DNA of 64,000 bases from Comamonas halotolerans (GCF_030162935.1 NZ_JASAUZ010000056.1:62001-126000); one strand, 5' to 3'. Numbered from the stretch's first letter, positions 43,905-55,003 are shown. Notes: a model not told the origin generated them from the sequence alone. A program made the numbers and translations.

Positions 43905-44342
43905 ATGCGTGTCATGCGTATTTGGTCACTACACCCCCGCTATCTTGATCCCCAAGGCCTGGTTGCCTTATGGCGTGAGACCCTGTTGGCCCAGGCAGTG
44001 CTGCACGGGCACACCAAAGGGTACACCAACCATCCACAGCTACAACGCTTCAAATCCCATGCCCAGCCACGCGTTGCTATTGCAAGCTATCTTCACGCCG
44101 TACATGCGCAAGCCATTCAGCGCGGCTACAAGTTTGATGCCAGCAAAATTCTGGAGGCCTCCCAGGCAACACCCATAGCAGTCACCACGGGGCAGCTGGA
44201 CTATGAATGGCAACACCTGATGAACAAGCTACACAAGCGCAATCCAATGTTGCATGCGCAATGGCATGAGGTGCAGCAACCTGAAGTACACCCCTTGTTT
44301 GTACTTGTGCCTGGAGAGGTTTCTGACTGGGAGATACGTTGA
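43905..44342 (+). CDS. pyrimidine dimer DNA glycosylase / endonuclease V family protein
   Basis: A 145-residue protein. The start (MRIWSLHPRYLDPQGLVALW, then HGHTKGYTNHPQLQRFKSH) is the signature of PF03013-like proteins related to T4 endonuclease V, which cleave the glycosidic bond at UV-induced pyrimidine dimers. The C-terminal part is less conserved. The catalytic N-terminus of the T4 enzyme is close to residue 2, so the start matters: the ATG at 43914 (MRIWS) is an alternative. Activity of this bacterial branch is not well established. It converges with sbcB. Confidence 0.8.
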   Translation: MRVMRIWSLHPRYLDPQGLVALWRETLLAQAVLHGHTKGYTNHPQLQRFKSHAQPRVAIASYLHAVHAQAIQRGYKFDASKILEASQATPIAVTTGQLDYEWQHLMNKLHKRNPMLHAQWHEVQQPEVHPLFVLVPGEVSDWEIR

Positions 44343-44393
44343 AACAGCCTCAGTCATCGGTACGCTTCACAGCGCACCCCTCGGATCGCAACC

Positions 44394-45842
44394 TTACATT
44401 TCCGGCACGATGCTTTCCGCGTAATCGTAGAGCGCACCCAAGATTTCTTCTGCCTGCTCGTCTTCCACCGTTTCTGACAAGGCGTCAATCTCGGCAAACA
44501 TCTGCTCAGCCGTACGAGCACCTCCCTCACCTTCGATCAAGGCAGCAGCACAGCGCTGCTGCCAGCGGTACTGCTCTTCTGCGGTCAGGCTATCAGGCCA
44601 GTTGCGCGCGCGCCAGCGAAACACCAACTCAGGCAGCCGCATATCGTCAAAACCGGTGCTGTCCACTGCCAGCTCCACTGGCGACAATCCACGCAGCTGC
44701 GTCAGCCGGCGGCGGTCTGCGGGTCCCACGAAACCGTTGTACAGGTCTTGATCCACATCGTTAGGGCCATGACCATCCAACTTGGCATAGACCTGCTTCC
44801 ACAATGCACTCATGTCAGGCAAGGCGCGTGCCTTGACCGAGTTATCAATGCACAGCTGCACATCCATGCCCCACTTTGCCGCCATTTCCGGGGACAGGGT
44901 TTTGAGGTTGCGCACCACCATGGGTGACTTGTTGATGTGAATGCTCTTGATGGGCAGGCGCGTCATGCCTTCAGGCAGGTCTGCGGCCTTGGTGAACATC
45001 CGCAGGCGCAAGGTATCCGCATCCAGACTGGCCAGCTCACTGGGGTCTGCATTCAAATCCCAGCAGACCACCTCATTCTTGTTCGTGGGGTGCTGGGCCA
45101 GTGGCCACATCATGGCAATGCAGCCGCGCTGCGGAGCGATCATGCCAGTCACGTGCAGAAATGGTCGTGCATCAACCGGCTGCGCGGGCAAGCCCATTTC
45201 GTGAAGCACCTTATCTTTTTTGCGCAGGCCAAAGGCAAATTCAAACAGCTTGGGCTGGTGCTGCTTGATCAAGCGCGCCAAAGCAATCGTGGCACGCACG
45301 TCACTGAGTGCATCGTGAGCTTGCTCATGCACCAGACCGTTCGCACGTGCAAGGTCTTCCAGCTTGAACGATGGACTGCCATCTTCTTTGGTCGGCCAGA
45401 CAATACCTTGCGGGCGCAGCGCATAGACCATACGCACGACATCGAGCAAATCCCAGCGGCTGCAATCGTTTTGCCATTCGCGTGCGTACGGATCAATCAG
45501 ATTGCGCCAGAACATGAATCGCGTAATCTCATCGTCGAAGCGGATGGTGTTGTAACCCACACCCACCGTACCGGGTTGACTGAAGGCTGTCTCCACCACT
45601 CTAGCGAACGCATCTTCAGGCACGCCCTCCTGCAAGCACTGCTGGGGTGTGATGCCGGTAATCAAACAGGACTGCGCACTGGGCAGGTAATCAGGCGCGG
45701 GCTGGCAAAACAGCATGATGGGTTCACCGATCTCGTTGAGATCCATGTCCGTGCGAATTGCCGCAAACTGCGCGGGGCGGTCATAACGAGGGTTGGCACC
45801 AAAGGTTTCGTAGTCGTGCCAGAGAAAGGTGAGTTCAGCCAT
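44394..45842 (-). CDS. sbcB: exodeoxyribonuclease I
   Basis: A 482-residue 3'-5' exonuclease specific for single-stranded DNA, used in mismatch repair and recombination. The N-terminal DEDDh nuclease domain begins TFLWHDYETFGANPRYDRPA (Asp-x-Glu motif) and has the IRFDDEITRFMF block and a later HDALSDVRATIALA motif with the catalytic His and Asp. The SH3-like and helical C-terminal regions of ExoI follow. The length is close to the E. coli protein. A 51-base gap separates it from the converging gene. Confidence 0.95.
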   Translation of the reverse strand: MAELTFLWHDYETFGANPRYDRPAQFAAIRTDMDLNEIGEPIMLFCQPAPDYLPSAQSCLITGITPQQCLQEGVPEDAFARVVETAFSQPGTVGVGYNTIRFDDEITRFMFWRNLIDPYAREWQNDCSRWDLLDVVRMVYALRPQGIVWPTKEDGSPSFKLEDLARANGLVHEQAHDALSDVRATIALARLIKQHQPKLFEFAFGLRKKDKVLHEMGLPAQPVDARPFLHVTGMIAPQRGCIAMMWPLAQHPTNKNEVVCWDLNADPSELASLDADTLRLRMFTKAADLPEGMTRLPIKSIHINKSPMVVRNLKTLSPEMAAKWGMDVQLCIDNSVKARALPDMSALWKQVYAKLDGHGPNDVDQDLYNGFVGPADRRRLTQLRGLSPVELAVDSTGFDDMRLPELVFRWRARNWPDSLTAEEQYRWQQRCAAALIEGEGGARTAEQMFAEIDALSETVEDEQAEEILGALYDYAESIVPEM

Positions 45843-46007
45843 GGCATGGAGTATGCCTTCTTGCAGCCCGATGTTGCGCCTTGTGGCGGCAACCCAGCAT
45901 TACAAAGCCACTACAGCATCAAAAAGCATGACCCAATGCACAGCCACAAGGCGATACCATGGTGCCAGTACATGAAGTGCCAGGCAGCTCTGGTGTGGCA
46001 TCCACAC

Positions 46008-47450
46008 TCAAAGCAAAGGCGACATCAGGCGCGCCAGAGAGTCACCCAGACGCTGCCAGAAGCTCTGGGGTCTTGCGTAACCCACTCGCCGTGCATGTTT
46101 AAGGTCTTCCAGAAACTGTTCGTCCAGTTTGGCAGCGAACTCCTCGCCATACACCACCGCGCAGACTTCGTAGTTCAGGCGGAAACTGCGGTTGTCGAAG
46201 TTAGCCGTACCGATGATACCCACCATGTCATCAACCACCATGGTTTTGGAGTGCAGCATGCTCTGGTGATATTCAAACACCTTCACCCCCGCGCTGATCA
46301 ACTCATCAAAATACGAGCGCGCTGCTGCAGTCACAATTTTGGAGTCTGACTTTTCAGGCACCAGAATGCACACATCCACACCACGCAATGCCGCATTCGT
46401 CAGAGCCAGCATGGCGGCCTCAGTGGGCACAAAGTAAGGAGTCGTCAGCCACAGTCGCTTATGCGCCGCGTGAATGGCAGAGACATGCACCCGGTGAATG
46501 GCTTCCATGCTGCTGTCAGGTCCCGACGCCATGATTTGCACCACCTGATCTCCATCCGGCAGCTCGGGCAGCAAGGCATTCAGATCACTGGGCTCATTTT
46601 TGCGGTTGTAGTCCAGTGCGTAGCTCCAGTCCTCAAGGAACACCGTCTGCAACCAGTTGACCACAGGTCCCTCCAGGCGAACATGCACATCGTGATAGGC
46701 CTCGGGCAAGATACGTTTGTCTTCCTCATCGGTGATGTTGACCCCACCCGTGTAGCCAATATGGCCATCAATCACCACAATTTTCCGGTGACTACGAAAA
46801 TTGATCACCGGCCGAACCCGACGGCCGAACTTGGTGGGATGAAACAACGCAAACTCACCGCCAGCCTCTTCCAGCAAACGGTAGTGCTTGCTGGAAAGCC
46901 GTTTGGAACCCAAGGCATCGACCAGCAAGCGCACGGCGACACCAGCCCGTGCTTTTTCGCACAAAAGATTGATGAGCCCCAGGCCGGTCTCATCCGGCTC
47001 AAAAATATAGTACTCAAGATGGATATGGTCTTTTGCTTGGCGCACTGCATCCATGATGCTGTCAAACGTAGCTGCGCCCCCAACCAGCAACTCCACCTTG
47101 TCGGCAGTGCTGACCGGGAAGTTGGTGGAAGCGGTCACCAGCTTGACCACCTGGTGCAGACGTTCAGGCGCCTCAGGCACTTTTTCCCTCAGCCGCGCAA
47201 TGCTCCCACGCACCCGCGAGCGGCGGCGACTGCGCAGACGCCGCAAACGCTGTCGTTTCAAGCGCCGAGGGCCAAGAAAATAATAAATGCCGATTCCCAC
47301 CACAGGAATCACCGCCATCGATAGCAACCAGCTGAGCGTAGCAACCGGGGCACGGCGCTGCAGCAAAATCCAAACGCCCACAACGACCACATACACCGTC
47401 CAGAGAATGGACAGTGTCACCATGACATGCTCACGATTGAACCACTGCAT
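46008..47450 (-). CDS. cls: cardiolipin synthase (phospholipase D type)
   Basis: A 480-residue inner-membrane enzyme that makes cardiolipin from phosphatidylglycerol. Two N-terminal membrane segments (TLSILWTVYVVVVGVWILL and the next, PVVGIGIYYFLGP) precede two HKD motifs, FRSHRKIVVIDG and MLHSKTMVVDD, each with a C-terminal Gly/Asn-rich partner. The start is uncertain: AGGAGGTGAT, an excellent ribosome site, lies 16 bases before the ATG at 47450 but only four before an in-frame GTG at 47462. The family N-terminus fits either. Longer open frame to 47813 is not coding. Confidence 0.92.
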   Translation of the reverse strand: MQWFNREHVMVTLSILWTVYVVVVGVWILLQRRAPVATLSWLLSMAVIPVVGIGIYYFLGPRRLKRQRLRRLRSRRRSRVRGSIARLREKVPEAPERLHQVVKLVTASTNFPVSTADKVELLVGGAATFDSIMDAVRQAKDHIHLEYYIFEPDETGLGLINLLCEKARAGVAVRLLVDALGSKRLSSKHYRLLEEAGGEFALFHPTKFGRRVRPVINFRSHRKIVVIDGHIGYTGGVNITDEEDKRILPEAYHDVHVRLEGPVVNWLQTVFLEDWSYALDYNRKNEPSDLNALLPELPDGDQVVQIMASGPDSSMEAIHRVHVSAIHAAHKRLWLTTPYFVPTEAAMLALTNAALRGVDVCILVPEKSDSKIVTAAARSYFDELISAGVKVFEYHQSMLHSKTMVVDDMVGIIGTANFDNRSFRLNYEVCAVVYGEEFAAKLDEQFLEDLKHARRVGYARPQSFWQRLGDSLARLMSPLL

Positions 47451-47531
47451 GATTGTGCCCACATCACCTCCTGCAAATACTTTGCTGCCAGACTGTATCT
47501 TGTTGGCGCCCGCTAAAAACCAATAGACATA

Positions 47532-47565
47532 AAAAAGCCGACAGCTTGTCGGCTGTCGGCTTTTT
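47532..47565 (-). terminator. terminator of clpA
   Basis: GCCGACAGC (47537-47545) pairs with GCTGTCGGC (47552-47560), flanked by A-runs and T-runs on both sides. On the minus strand it lies directly after the clpA stop and before cls. Confidence 0.9.
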
Positions 47566-47577
47566 GCTGCATGGAAT

Positions 47578-49920
47578 TTACTCCGATGCCGTGGCCTGCT
47601 CTGGTTCAGCAGGCTCTGACTTCCCCTCTGGCTTGGGTGCCGGGGTGATATCCAGCAGGACCTCACCCTTTCCTTCATTGGCTTCGTCGTCCCAATCCAC
47701 TTCCAGACGACCGCCGTCAACCAGACGACCAAAGAGCAACTCATCAGCCAGCGAGCGGCGGATGGTGTCCTGAATGAGACGCTGCATGGGACGTGCGCCC
47801 ATGGAAGGATCAAAGCCTTTGGCGGCCAGATGCTTGCGCAGCTTGTCGCTAAAGGTCACATCGACCTTCTTCTCAGCCAGTTGCTGCTCCAGCTGCAGCA
47901 GGAACTTGTCCACCACACGCAAGATGATTTGCTCGTCAAGGGGCTTGAAGCTGACGATGGCATCCAGACGGTTGCGGAACTCCGGCGTGAACAGGCGCTT
48001 GATGTCCGCCATTTCATCGCCAGCCTGCTTCTGCGTCGTGAAACCCATCACCGACTTCTGCATGGTCTCTGCACCTGCATTGGTCGTCATGATGACAATC
48101 ACATTCCGGAAATCGGCCTTGCGCCCGTTGTTGTCCGTCAACGTGCCGTGGTCCATCACCTGAAGCAACACGTTGAAGATGTCAGGGTGGGCTTTTTCGA
48201 TTTCATCGAGCAGCAGCACAGAATGCGGCTTCTTGGTGACGGCCTCGGTCAGCAGGCCACCCTGGTCATAGCCCACATAGCCTGGGGGCGCACCAATCAG
48301 GCGACTCACGGCATGGCGCTCCATGTACTCCGACATGTCAAAGCGAATCAGATCCACGCCCAGAATGTAGGCCAGTTGCTTGGCAGCCTCGGTCTTGCCC
48401 ACGCCCGTGGGGCCGCTGAACAAGAAGGAGCCAATTGGCTTTTCTGGCTTGCCCAGACCCGAACGTGCCATCTTGACCGCACTGGCCAGCACTTCAAGAG
48501 CCTTGTCCTGACCAAACACCACACTCTTGAGATCACGCTCCAGCGTCTGCAGCTTGCTGCGATCATCGTTAGAGACGTTGGCAGGCGGAATGCGCGCAAT
48601 CTTTGCCACTATCTCCTCAATTTCGGTGCGAGTGATCGTGCGCTTGCGCAAATCTGCCGCTTTCACGCGCTGGGCTGCGCCCGCCTCATCAATCACGTCA
48701 ATCGCCTTGTCTGGCAAATGGCGGTCATTGATGTACTTGGCAGACAGCTCAGCCGCTGCTTGCAATGCTTCAGGTGCATACTCCACGCCATGGTGCTCTT
48801 CAAAGCGAGGTTTCAGACCTTTGAGGATTTCAATGGTCTCAGGCACGCTAGGCTCCACCACATCCACTTTCTGGAAGCGGCGAGACAGTGCAGAGTCCTT
48901 TTCAAAGATGCCACGATACTCGGTAAAAGTGGTGGCACCAATGCATTTGAGCTGGCCGCTGGACAGCGCAGGCTTGAGCAGATTGGAGGCATCCAAGGTG
49001 CCACCCGAGGCAGCGCCCGCACCAATCAGCGTATGGATTTCATCGATAAACAAAATCGCATTGGGCTTGTCACGCAATGACTTGAGCACGCCCTTCAGAC
49101 GCTGTTCAAAGTCCCCGCGATACTTGGTGCCTGCCAGCAAAGCCCCCATGTCCAGCGAATAGACCACGGCCTCTTCCAGCACTTCAGGCACGGTGCCTTC
49201 GGTGATGCGCCATGCCAGGCCTTCAGCAATCGCTGTTTTACCCACACCAGCTTCACCCACCAGCAGCGGGTTGTTCTTGCGGCGACGGCACAGGATCTGG
49301 ATGGTGCGCTCGACTTCGTAGTCACGCCCGATCAACGGATCAATCTTGCCTTCCTTGGCTGCCTGGTTCAGGTTCTGGGTGTACTGCTCCAGAGGAGAAG
49401 CTTTTTCCGAGCGCTCGCCCCCCATGCTGGCACTTTCTTCCACCTCTGAGGCAGAGTCGGCTTTGGCAGGCTCTGGAGGGTCACTCTTGCGAATGCCATG
49501 GGCAATGTAATTCACCACATCCAGGCGCGTGACACCTTGTTGATGCAGGTAGTACACGGCGTGTGAATCCTTTTCACCAAAGATGGCGACCAGCACATTC
49601 GATCCGGTCACTTCCTTTTTGCCATTACCTGTGGATTGCACATGCATGATGGCGCGCTGAATCACACGCTGGAAACCGAGTGTCGGCTGCGTGTCCACTT
49701 CTTCAGTGCCAGACACCTGCGGGGTGTTGTCTTTGATGAAGTTGCTCAAGGCTGCACGCAAATCATCAATGTTGGCTGAGCACGCACGCAGCACATCCGA
49801 AGCGCTGGGGTTATCCAGCAGCGCTTGCAGCAAATGTTCAACGGTAATGAATTCGTGGCGCTGCTGACGAGCCTCCACAAATGCCATGTGCAAGCTGACT
49901 TCCAGTTCTTGGGCAATCAT
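47578..49920 (-). CDS. clpA: ATP-dependent Clp protease ATP-binding subunit ClpA
   Basis: A 780-residue AAA+ unfoldase that feeds substrates to the ClpP protease. The N-terminal Clp_N repeat domain is followed by two ATPase modules: Walker [15 protein letters not shown] with [14 protein letters not shown], and [14 protein letters not shown] with [13 protein letters not shown]. The C-terminus holds the ClpP-contact region expected in this family and an acidic Glu/Pro-rich tail longer than in E. coli. It is 62 bases from clpS, its adaptor, with which it forms the usual clpS-clpA pair. Confidence 0.96.
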   Translation of the reverse strand: MIAQELEVSLHMAFVEARQQRHEFITVEHLLQALLDNPSASDVLRACSANIDDLRAALSNFIKDNTPQVSGTEEVDTQPTLGFQRVIQRAIMHVQSTGNGKKEVTGSNVLVAIFGEKDSHAVYYLHQQGVTRLDVVNYIAHGIRKSDPPEPAKADSASEVEESASMGGERSEKASPLEQYTQNLNQAAKEGKIDPLIGRDYEVERTIQILCRRRKNNPLLVGEAGVGKTAIAEGLAWRITEGTVPEVLEEAVVYSLDMGALLAGTKYRGDFEQRLKGVLKSLRDKPNAILFIDEIHTLIGAGAASGGTLDASNLLKPALSSGQLKCIGATTFTEYRGIFEKDSALSRRFQKVDVVEPSVPETIEILKGLKPRFEEHHGVEYAPEALQAAAELSAKYINDRHLPDKAIDVIDEAGAAQRVKAADLRKRTITRTEIEEIVAKIARIPPANVSNDDRSKLQTLERDLKSVVFGQDKALEVLASAVKMARSGLGKPEKPIGSFLFSGPTGVGKTEAAKQLAYILGVDLIRFDMSEYMERHAVSRLIGAPPGYVGYDQGGLLTEAVTKKPHSVLLLDEIEKAHPDIFNVLLQVMDHGTLTDNNGRKADFRNVIVIMTTNAGAETMQKSVMGFTTQKQAGDEMADIKRLFTPEFRNRLDAIVSFKPLDEQIILRVVDKFLLQLEQQLAEKKVDVTFSDKLRKHLAAKGFDPSMGARPMQRLIQDTIRRSLADELLFGRLVDGGRLEVDWDDEANEGKGEVLLDITPAPKPEGKSEPAEPEQATASE

Positions 49921-49982
49921 GTACGAACTCCTTTGTGCTTGCGGTTTATGAGACTGTGTCTATACATCAGGGCGAGCACCAT

Positions 49983-50342
49983 TTATTCAATAGGCTCGCT
50001 CACAGCTTGCAGCGGATGGCCTGCTTGCTGAGCAGCTTGTAATACCTGCTCCACCTTGGTAGCAGCAATATCACGGGAGTAAACGCCGCAAACGCCACGT
50101 CCGTCCAGATGGATTTTGAGCATGATTTGCGTAGCCTGTTCCCTGTCTTTACTAAAGAATTCTTGTAACACCACGATGACGAACTCCATAGGAGTGAAGT
50201 CGTCATTGAGCATGACAACCTGGTACATCGGTGGAGGCACAATCTTCTGGGTGCGCCGTTCCATGACGACCGAGTTGCCATCATCCTCATGTTTGATCTG
50301 GTCTGGCAATGAAGGGCGATATGGAGGTTGTTGGGTAGCCAT
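49983..50342 (-). CDS. clpS: ClpS, adaptor of ClpAP for N-end rule substrates
   Basis: A 119-residue protein that delivers proteins with destabilising N-terminal residues to ClpA. The core [20 protein letters not shown], with the LNDDxT motif, and the [20 protein letters not shown] helix with the ligand-binding His are present. The ATG at 50342 begins the expected flexible N-terminal extension; the frame could run to 50414. Ribosome site weak. Upstream of clpA in the same direction. Confidence 0.94.
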   Translation of the reverse strand: MATQQPPYRPSLPDQIKHEDDGNSVVMERRTQKIVPPPMYQVVMLNDDFTPMEFVIVVLQEFFSKDREQATQIMLKIHLDGRGVCGVYSRDIAATKVEQVLQAAQQAGHPLQAVSEPIE

Positions 50343-50461
50343 GAATTTCATTCTAGCGATCAGCCCAGAGACATTTTTCATAGGTGTATTTGGGCTGACA
50401 AAGGGAGATTTCAAGAAACTTCTTGTAGGACAGCGTAAGTTGATGACCTACAGGGGGCAGA

Positions 50462-53400
50462 TTAGGCACCGCGCCAGACTATTTGGCAGCCTTTGCTCCC
50501 TGTTTCTGCACGCCAGGCAGCCAAGGCCGCATCACTGGGATAAAACCTGTGCTTGTCGCCCATATCCAGTTCGGCCACCGCAGCGACACCATCGGCTTCA
50601 CAGCGCACACCCAGGCGAATGCGCATTCCATGGCGCAATTCACCCTCATCGGTGGTTTCAACTTTGGCTGGAAACTCGCGCAGCAAGCGCTGCACGTCGG
50701 GCAACTTTTGTGCCGCATCCACTTGCAGATAGCGTGCAAAGCGGCAACGCGCATCAGCGAGACTGAAGACCTTTTGTGCTTTCACACGCAAGCCTCCACT
50801 GAAGTGGTCGTGCTGTACACGTCCGCTTAAGACCACAAACTCGTCGTCTTTGAGCAAGTCACTGTGCGCATTCAACGTCGCCTCGTCAATGGACGCCTCC
50901 AGCACCGTGCTCTTGTCATCCAGCTTGAACAGGCAGAGCTTGCCGCGTTGACCATTGATGACCCGCAACTCACTGACAATGCCCGCCAACAATTGCGGTT
51001 CACGGCTATCACCCAGCTCGCTCAACGGTGTGCGTATGAAGTTGCGCACTTCATGCTCCACTTCATCAAACAAATGACCTGAGAGGTAAAAGCCCACAGC
51101 GGTTTTCTCTTGCGTGAGACGCTCTTTGACGCCCCAGGGCAAAACCTCAGCCAACGCAGGCTCCTGATTGCTTGAGCCCTGGGCGTCATCGCCCATCATG
51201 TCAAACAGCCCGCCTTGGTTGGCATTGGCAAGCTGGGCATTGGCGTATTCAAAGGCAGTGTCAATGGAGGCAACCAGGGCCGCACGGTCCAGGTGAATAC
51301 TGTCGAAAGCGCCTGCTTTGATCAACGCCTCCAACGTGCGCTTATTCAGTTTGCTGCGGTCCACGCGTGCGCAGAAATCGCACAGACTCTTGAATGGTCC
51401 CTTCACATGGCCGTCAGGGCCAACGCCCTTGCCTTCACGTGCAGCCACAATGGCCTCAATCGCCTGCTGCCCCGTTCCCTTGATGGCCCCGAGTCCATAG
51501 CGAATCACTTTGTCTGTGACCGGCTCAAAACGGTGGAAGCCACGGTTAACGTCCGGCATCTCAAAGGTCATGCCCTGCTTGAGCGCATCTTCGTACAACA
51601 CCTTGAGCTTGTCGGTGTTGTCCATTTCCACGGTCATATTGCCGCAGTAAAACTCAGCGGTGTAGTGCACCTTGAGCCAGGCCGTGTGGTAGGCCAGCAA
51701 TGAGTAAGCTGCCGCGTGCGACTTGTTGAAACCGTAGCCCGCAAACTTTTCCATCAGGTCGAAAACTTCGCCTGCCTTGTTCTCGTCAATGCCCTGCTTT
51801 GCCGCGCCCTCACAGAAGATGGCACGATGCTTGACCATCTCCTCCACCTTCTTTTTACCCATGGCACGGCGCAGCAAGTCGGCGCCACCCAGCGAGTACC
51901 CCCCCAACACCTGCGCGGTCTGCATCACCTGTTCCTGGTAAACCATGATGCCGTACGTCTCGGACAACACTTTTTCCACCAGGGGGTGCGGGTATTCAAT
52001 CTCTTCACGTCCGTGCTTGCGGGCCACGAAGGATGGAATCAGGTCCATGGGGCCCGGACGGTACAGGGCATTCAGCGCAATCAGGTCTTCCAGGCGTGAA
52101 GGCTTGGCGTCACGCAGCATGCCCTGCATGCCACGCGATTCAAACTGGAAAACCGCTTCCGTTTTGCCTTCCTGGAAAAGCTTGTACGTCGGGTAATCGT
52201 CCAGTGGAATTTCTTCAAACTTGAAGTTTTCCTGCCCCTTGTGGCGCTTCATGATGAATTCGCGCGCAATTTCCAGAATGGTCAGTGTTGCCAGCCCCAA
52301 GAAGTCAAACTTCACCAGGCCAATCTGTTCCACGTCGTCTTTGTCGAACATCGCCACTGCCGACTCGCTGCCTGGCTGCTGGTACAGCGGGCAAAAGTCG
52401 GTCAGCTTGCCCGGAGCAATCACCACACCGCCTGCGTGCATGCCGATATTGCGTGTCATGCCTTCGAGCTTTTGCGCAAGCTCAATCAGATTCTTGACGT
52501 CTTCTTCCTGCTCGATGCGCTGCGCCAGAATGGGTTCGGCCTCGATCGCATAGGTGTATTTGTCACCCTCCTTCTTGGGGTTGGGCGGATACTTCAGCGT
52601 GACGTGCAGCCCCGGCTTATTGGGAATGAGCTTGGAGATGCCATCACAGAAGGTATAGCTCATGTCCATGGCGCGCCCCACGTCACGAATGACAGCACGC
52701 GCGGCCATGGTGCCAAAGGTTGCAATCTGGCTAACCGCATTGCGCCCGTAACGGTCCTTCACGTAGTCGATCACGCGGTCACGGTTAGCCTGACAGAAGT
52801 CCACGTCAAAGTCAGGCATGGATACGCGCTCTGGGTTCAAGAAGCGCTCGAACAGCAGGTTGTAATAAATGGGGTCGAGGTCCGTGATCTTGAGCACATA
52901 GGCTACCAGGGAGCCTGCCCCTGATCCACGGCCCGGCCCCACAGGACAGCCATTGTTCTTGGCCCAGTTGATGAAGTCCGCCACGATCAGGAAGTAACCT
53001 GGGAAGCCCATCTTCAAGATGATGCCCAGCTCGAACTCCAGCCGCTCCACATACTCCGGTCGCTTGCTGTTGCGCACCGCAACATCTGGGAACAGCAATA
53101 CAAGACGCTCTTCCAGCCCCTCATACGAAGCATGGCGGAAGTACTCCGCGATGCTCATGTTTCCGGGCGTTGGAAAGTCGGGCAAATAATAGGTGCCAAG
53201 CTTGAGGGTCGCACTGCAGCGACGCGCAATTTCCAAGGTGTTTTCGATGGCAGACGGTACATCGGCAAACAACGCCTCCATGTCCGCACTGGATTTGAAA
53301 TACTGTTCGCGCGTAAATCTGCGCACCCGCTTGGGATTGGCCAGCACTTCGCCCTCAGCAATGCAAACGCGCGTTTCATGGGACTCGAAGTCATCCGGCT

Positions 53401-54019
53401 TTGAAAACTGAATAGGATGCGTCGCCACAACTGGCAAGTTCATACGGGCAGCCAGTTGTACTGTTTGTGCTAACAGTCGCTCATCCTCCGCCCGCCCGGC
53501 ACGCTGCAACTCCAGGTAGAACCGATGCGGAAACATGTTGACCAGCTGTAGCGCAACGTCAGCCGCACCCTGGCTATCACCGCGCAGCAATGCCTGCCCC
53601 ACAGGGCCAGCATTGGCTCCTGAAAGCAAGATCAGGCCATCGCCCAATTCGCGCAACCAGTCCCACTTAAAAAAAGGTTGCGCCTGCACTTTGGAGACAT
53701 TGCCGGTCCAGCCACGCGCCAGGATTTCCGACAAATTGTGATAACCCTGCTGGGTTTGCACCAAAACCAGCACCCGGCTGGTCGCCGCATCCGGCCCGAA
53801 GCCTTCCATGTTGAGCTCGGCACCCAAAAGCGGCTTCACGCCTTTGCCACGACAAGCTTTGTAGAATTTCAGGCTGCCGAACATATTGTTCAGATCGGTC
53901 AAAGCCAATGCTGGCTGCCCATCTGACGAGGCAGCGCTAACGACATCATTGATACGACAAGTTCCATCAATGACGGAAAACTCAGAGTGCAGGCGCAGGT
54001 GAACAAACATACGCGCCAT
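50462..54019 (-). CDS. dnaE: DNA polymerase III alpha subunit
   Basis: An 1185-residue replicative polymerase. The N-terminal PHP domain begins FVHLRLHSEFSVIDGTCR, the catalytic palm has the metal-binding MPDFDVDFCQANRD and related GPGRGSGAGSLVAY motif, and the C-terminal fingers, beta-binding and OB/tau-binding regions follow. Length and domain order fit the family. The ATG at 54019 (MARMFVHL) is chosen since the conserved start is immediately after it. Divergent from bamD with 159 bases between. Confidence 0.96.
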   Translation of the reverse strand: MARMFVHLRLHSEFSVIDGTCRINDVVSAASSDGQPALALTDLNNMFGSLKFYKACRGKGVKPLLGAELNMEGFGPDAATSRVLVLVQTQQGYHNLSEILARGWTGNVSKVQAQPFFKWDWLRELGDGLILLSGANAGPVGQALLRGDSQGAADVALQLVNMFPHRFYLELQRAGRAEDERLLAQTVQLAARMNLPVVATHPIQFSKPDDFESHETRVCIAEGEVLANPKRVRRFTREQYFKSSADMEALFADVPSAIENTLEIARRCSATLKLGTYYLPDFPTPGNMSIAEYFRHASYEGLEERLVLLFPDVAVRNSKRPEYVERLEFELGIILKMGFPGYFLIVADFINWAKNNGCPVGPGRGSGAGSLVAYVLKITDLDPIYYNLLFERFLNPERVSMPDFDVDFCQANRDRVIDYVKDRYGRNAVSQIATFGTMAARAVIRDVGRAMDMSYTFCDGISKLIPNKPGLHVTLKYPPNPKKEGDKYTYAIEAEPILAQRIEQEEDVKNLIELAQKLEGMTRNIGMHAGGVVIAPGKLTDFCPLYQQPGSESAVAMFDKDDVEQIGLVKFDFLGLATLTILEIAREFIMKRHKGQENFKFEEIPLDDYPTYKLFQEGKTEAVFQFESRGMQGMLRDAKPSRLEDLIALNALYRPGPMDLIPSFVARKHGREEIEYPHPLVEKVLSETYGIMVYQEQVMQTAQVLGGYSLGGADLLRRAMGKKKVEEMVKHRAIFCEGAAKQGIDENKAGEVFDLMEKFAGYGFNKSHAAAYSLLAYHTAWLKVHYTAEFYCGNMTVEMDNTDKLKVLYEDALKQGMTFEMPDVNRGFHRFEPVTDKVIRYGLGAIKGTGQQAIEAIVAAREGKGVGPDGHVKGPFKSLCDFCARVDRSKLNKRTLEALIKAGAFDSIHLDRAALVASIDTAFEYANAQLANANQGGLFDMMGDDAQGSSNQEPALAEVLPWGVKERLTQEKTAVGFYLSGHLFDEVEHEVRNFIRTPLSELGDSREPQLLAGIVSELRVINGQRGKLCLFKLDDKSTVLEASIDEATLNAHSDLLKDDEFVVLSGRVQHDHFSGGLRVKAQKVFSLADARCRFARYLQVDAAQKLPDVQRLLREFPAKVETTDEGELRHGMRIRLGVRCEADGVAAVAELDMGDKHRFYPSDAALAAWRAETGSKGCQIVWRGA

Positions 54020-54178
54020 TGTAGGAACACCCTGCCCCTTGTGCCCCAACTTCTTTACAAGTCCGTATCAATTTCAGGCCGCACAATCCCTGGCGAATCA
54101 AATATTTCGCCCTATACAATGCACCACGCATTGCAGACTGCGCCAAGCTAGTTTGATGCAGTCTCCATACTGGAACTT

Positions 54179-55003
54179 ATGACAACCTCTGCTCGAAAGC
54201 TGTTCGACATGCCGCGTATTTCAAGTCCTGTTCTTGCTGTTGTTTTTACGGCTGCCCTGATGGCTGGCTGCTCCTCGACCAAAGAAGACCCAACTGCAAA
54301 CTGGACACCTGACCGTATCTACACAGAAGCACGTGACGAGGTTCAGGCTGGCGGCTTTGACAAGGCCGTGCCTCTGTTTGAAAAACTGGAAGGCCGGGCT
54401 GCCGGTACGCCTTTGGCTCAGCAAGCCCAAATTGAAAAGGCCTACGCCCAATACAAGGCTGGTGAAAAGGAACAAGCGCATGCAACACTGGATCGTTTCA
54501 TCCGCTTACACCCCGCCAGCCCAGCACTGGACTATGCGCTATACCTCAAGGGCTTGGTGAACTTCAATGACAACCTGGGCATGTTCTCCTGGCTGTCGCG
54601 CCAGGACTTGTCCGAGCGCGACCAGAAAGCAGCCAAAGATTCGTACGAATCCTTTAACGAACTGGTCTCACGCTTTCCACAATCTCGCTATGCACCCGAT
54701 GCACGCCAGCGCATGACCTATATCGTCAACTCGCTGGCGCAGTACGAAGTCCACGTTGCACGTTACTACTACAAACGTGGCGCCTATGTCGCCGCCATTG
54801 CGCGCGCGCAAACCGCGCTGGCTGACTACCAGGGCGTTCCAGCTTCGCAAGAGGCCCTGGACATCCTGATCAACTCATACGACAAACTGGGCATGAACGA
54901 TCTGCGCGATGATGCCAAACGCGTGCGAGAGGGGAACTTTGCCGATGCGCCTGACGCCACCGCTACGCCAGCCAAGAAAAGCCCGTGGTGGAAACTGTGG
55001 TGA
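54179..55003 (+). CDS. bamD: outer membrane assembly lipoprotein BamD
   Basis: A 274-residue lipoprotein of the BAM complex that folds beta-barrel outer-membrane proteins with BamA. A signal peptide with the lipobox LMAGC precedes the acylated Cys, and TPR-like repeats run through the body (RIYTEARDEVQAGGFDKAVP, RYAPDARQRMTYIVNSLAQY, VARYYYKRGAYVAAIARAQT). The start at 54179 has GGAA upstream; the ATG at 54209 would give a shorter signal. It ends in a strong terminator followed by tRNA-Val. Confidence 0.94.
   Translation: MTTSARKLFDMPRISSPVLAVVFTAALMAGCSSTKEDPTANWTPDRIYTEARDEVQAGGFDKAVPLFEKLEGRAAGTPLAQQAQIEKAYAQYKAGEKEQAHATLDRFIRLHPASPALDYALYLKGLVNFNDNLGMFSWLSRQDLSERDQKAAKDSYESFNELVSRFPQSRYAPDARQRMTYIVNSLAQYEVHVARYYYKRGAYVAAIARAQTALADYQGVPASQEALDILINSYDKLGMNDLRDDAKRVREGNFADAPDATATPAKKSPWWKLW

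Noticed and set aside
47830..49080. 416-residue open frame antisense to clpA
   Set aside because: Shadow of a fully conserved AAA+ gene.
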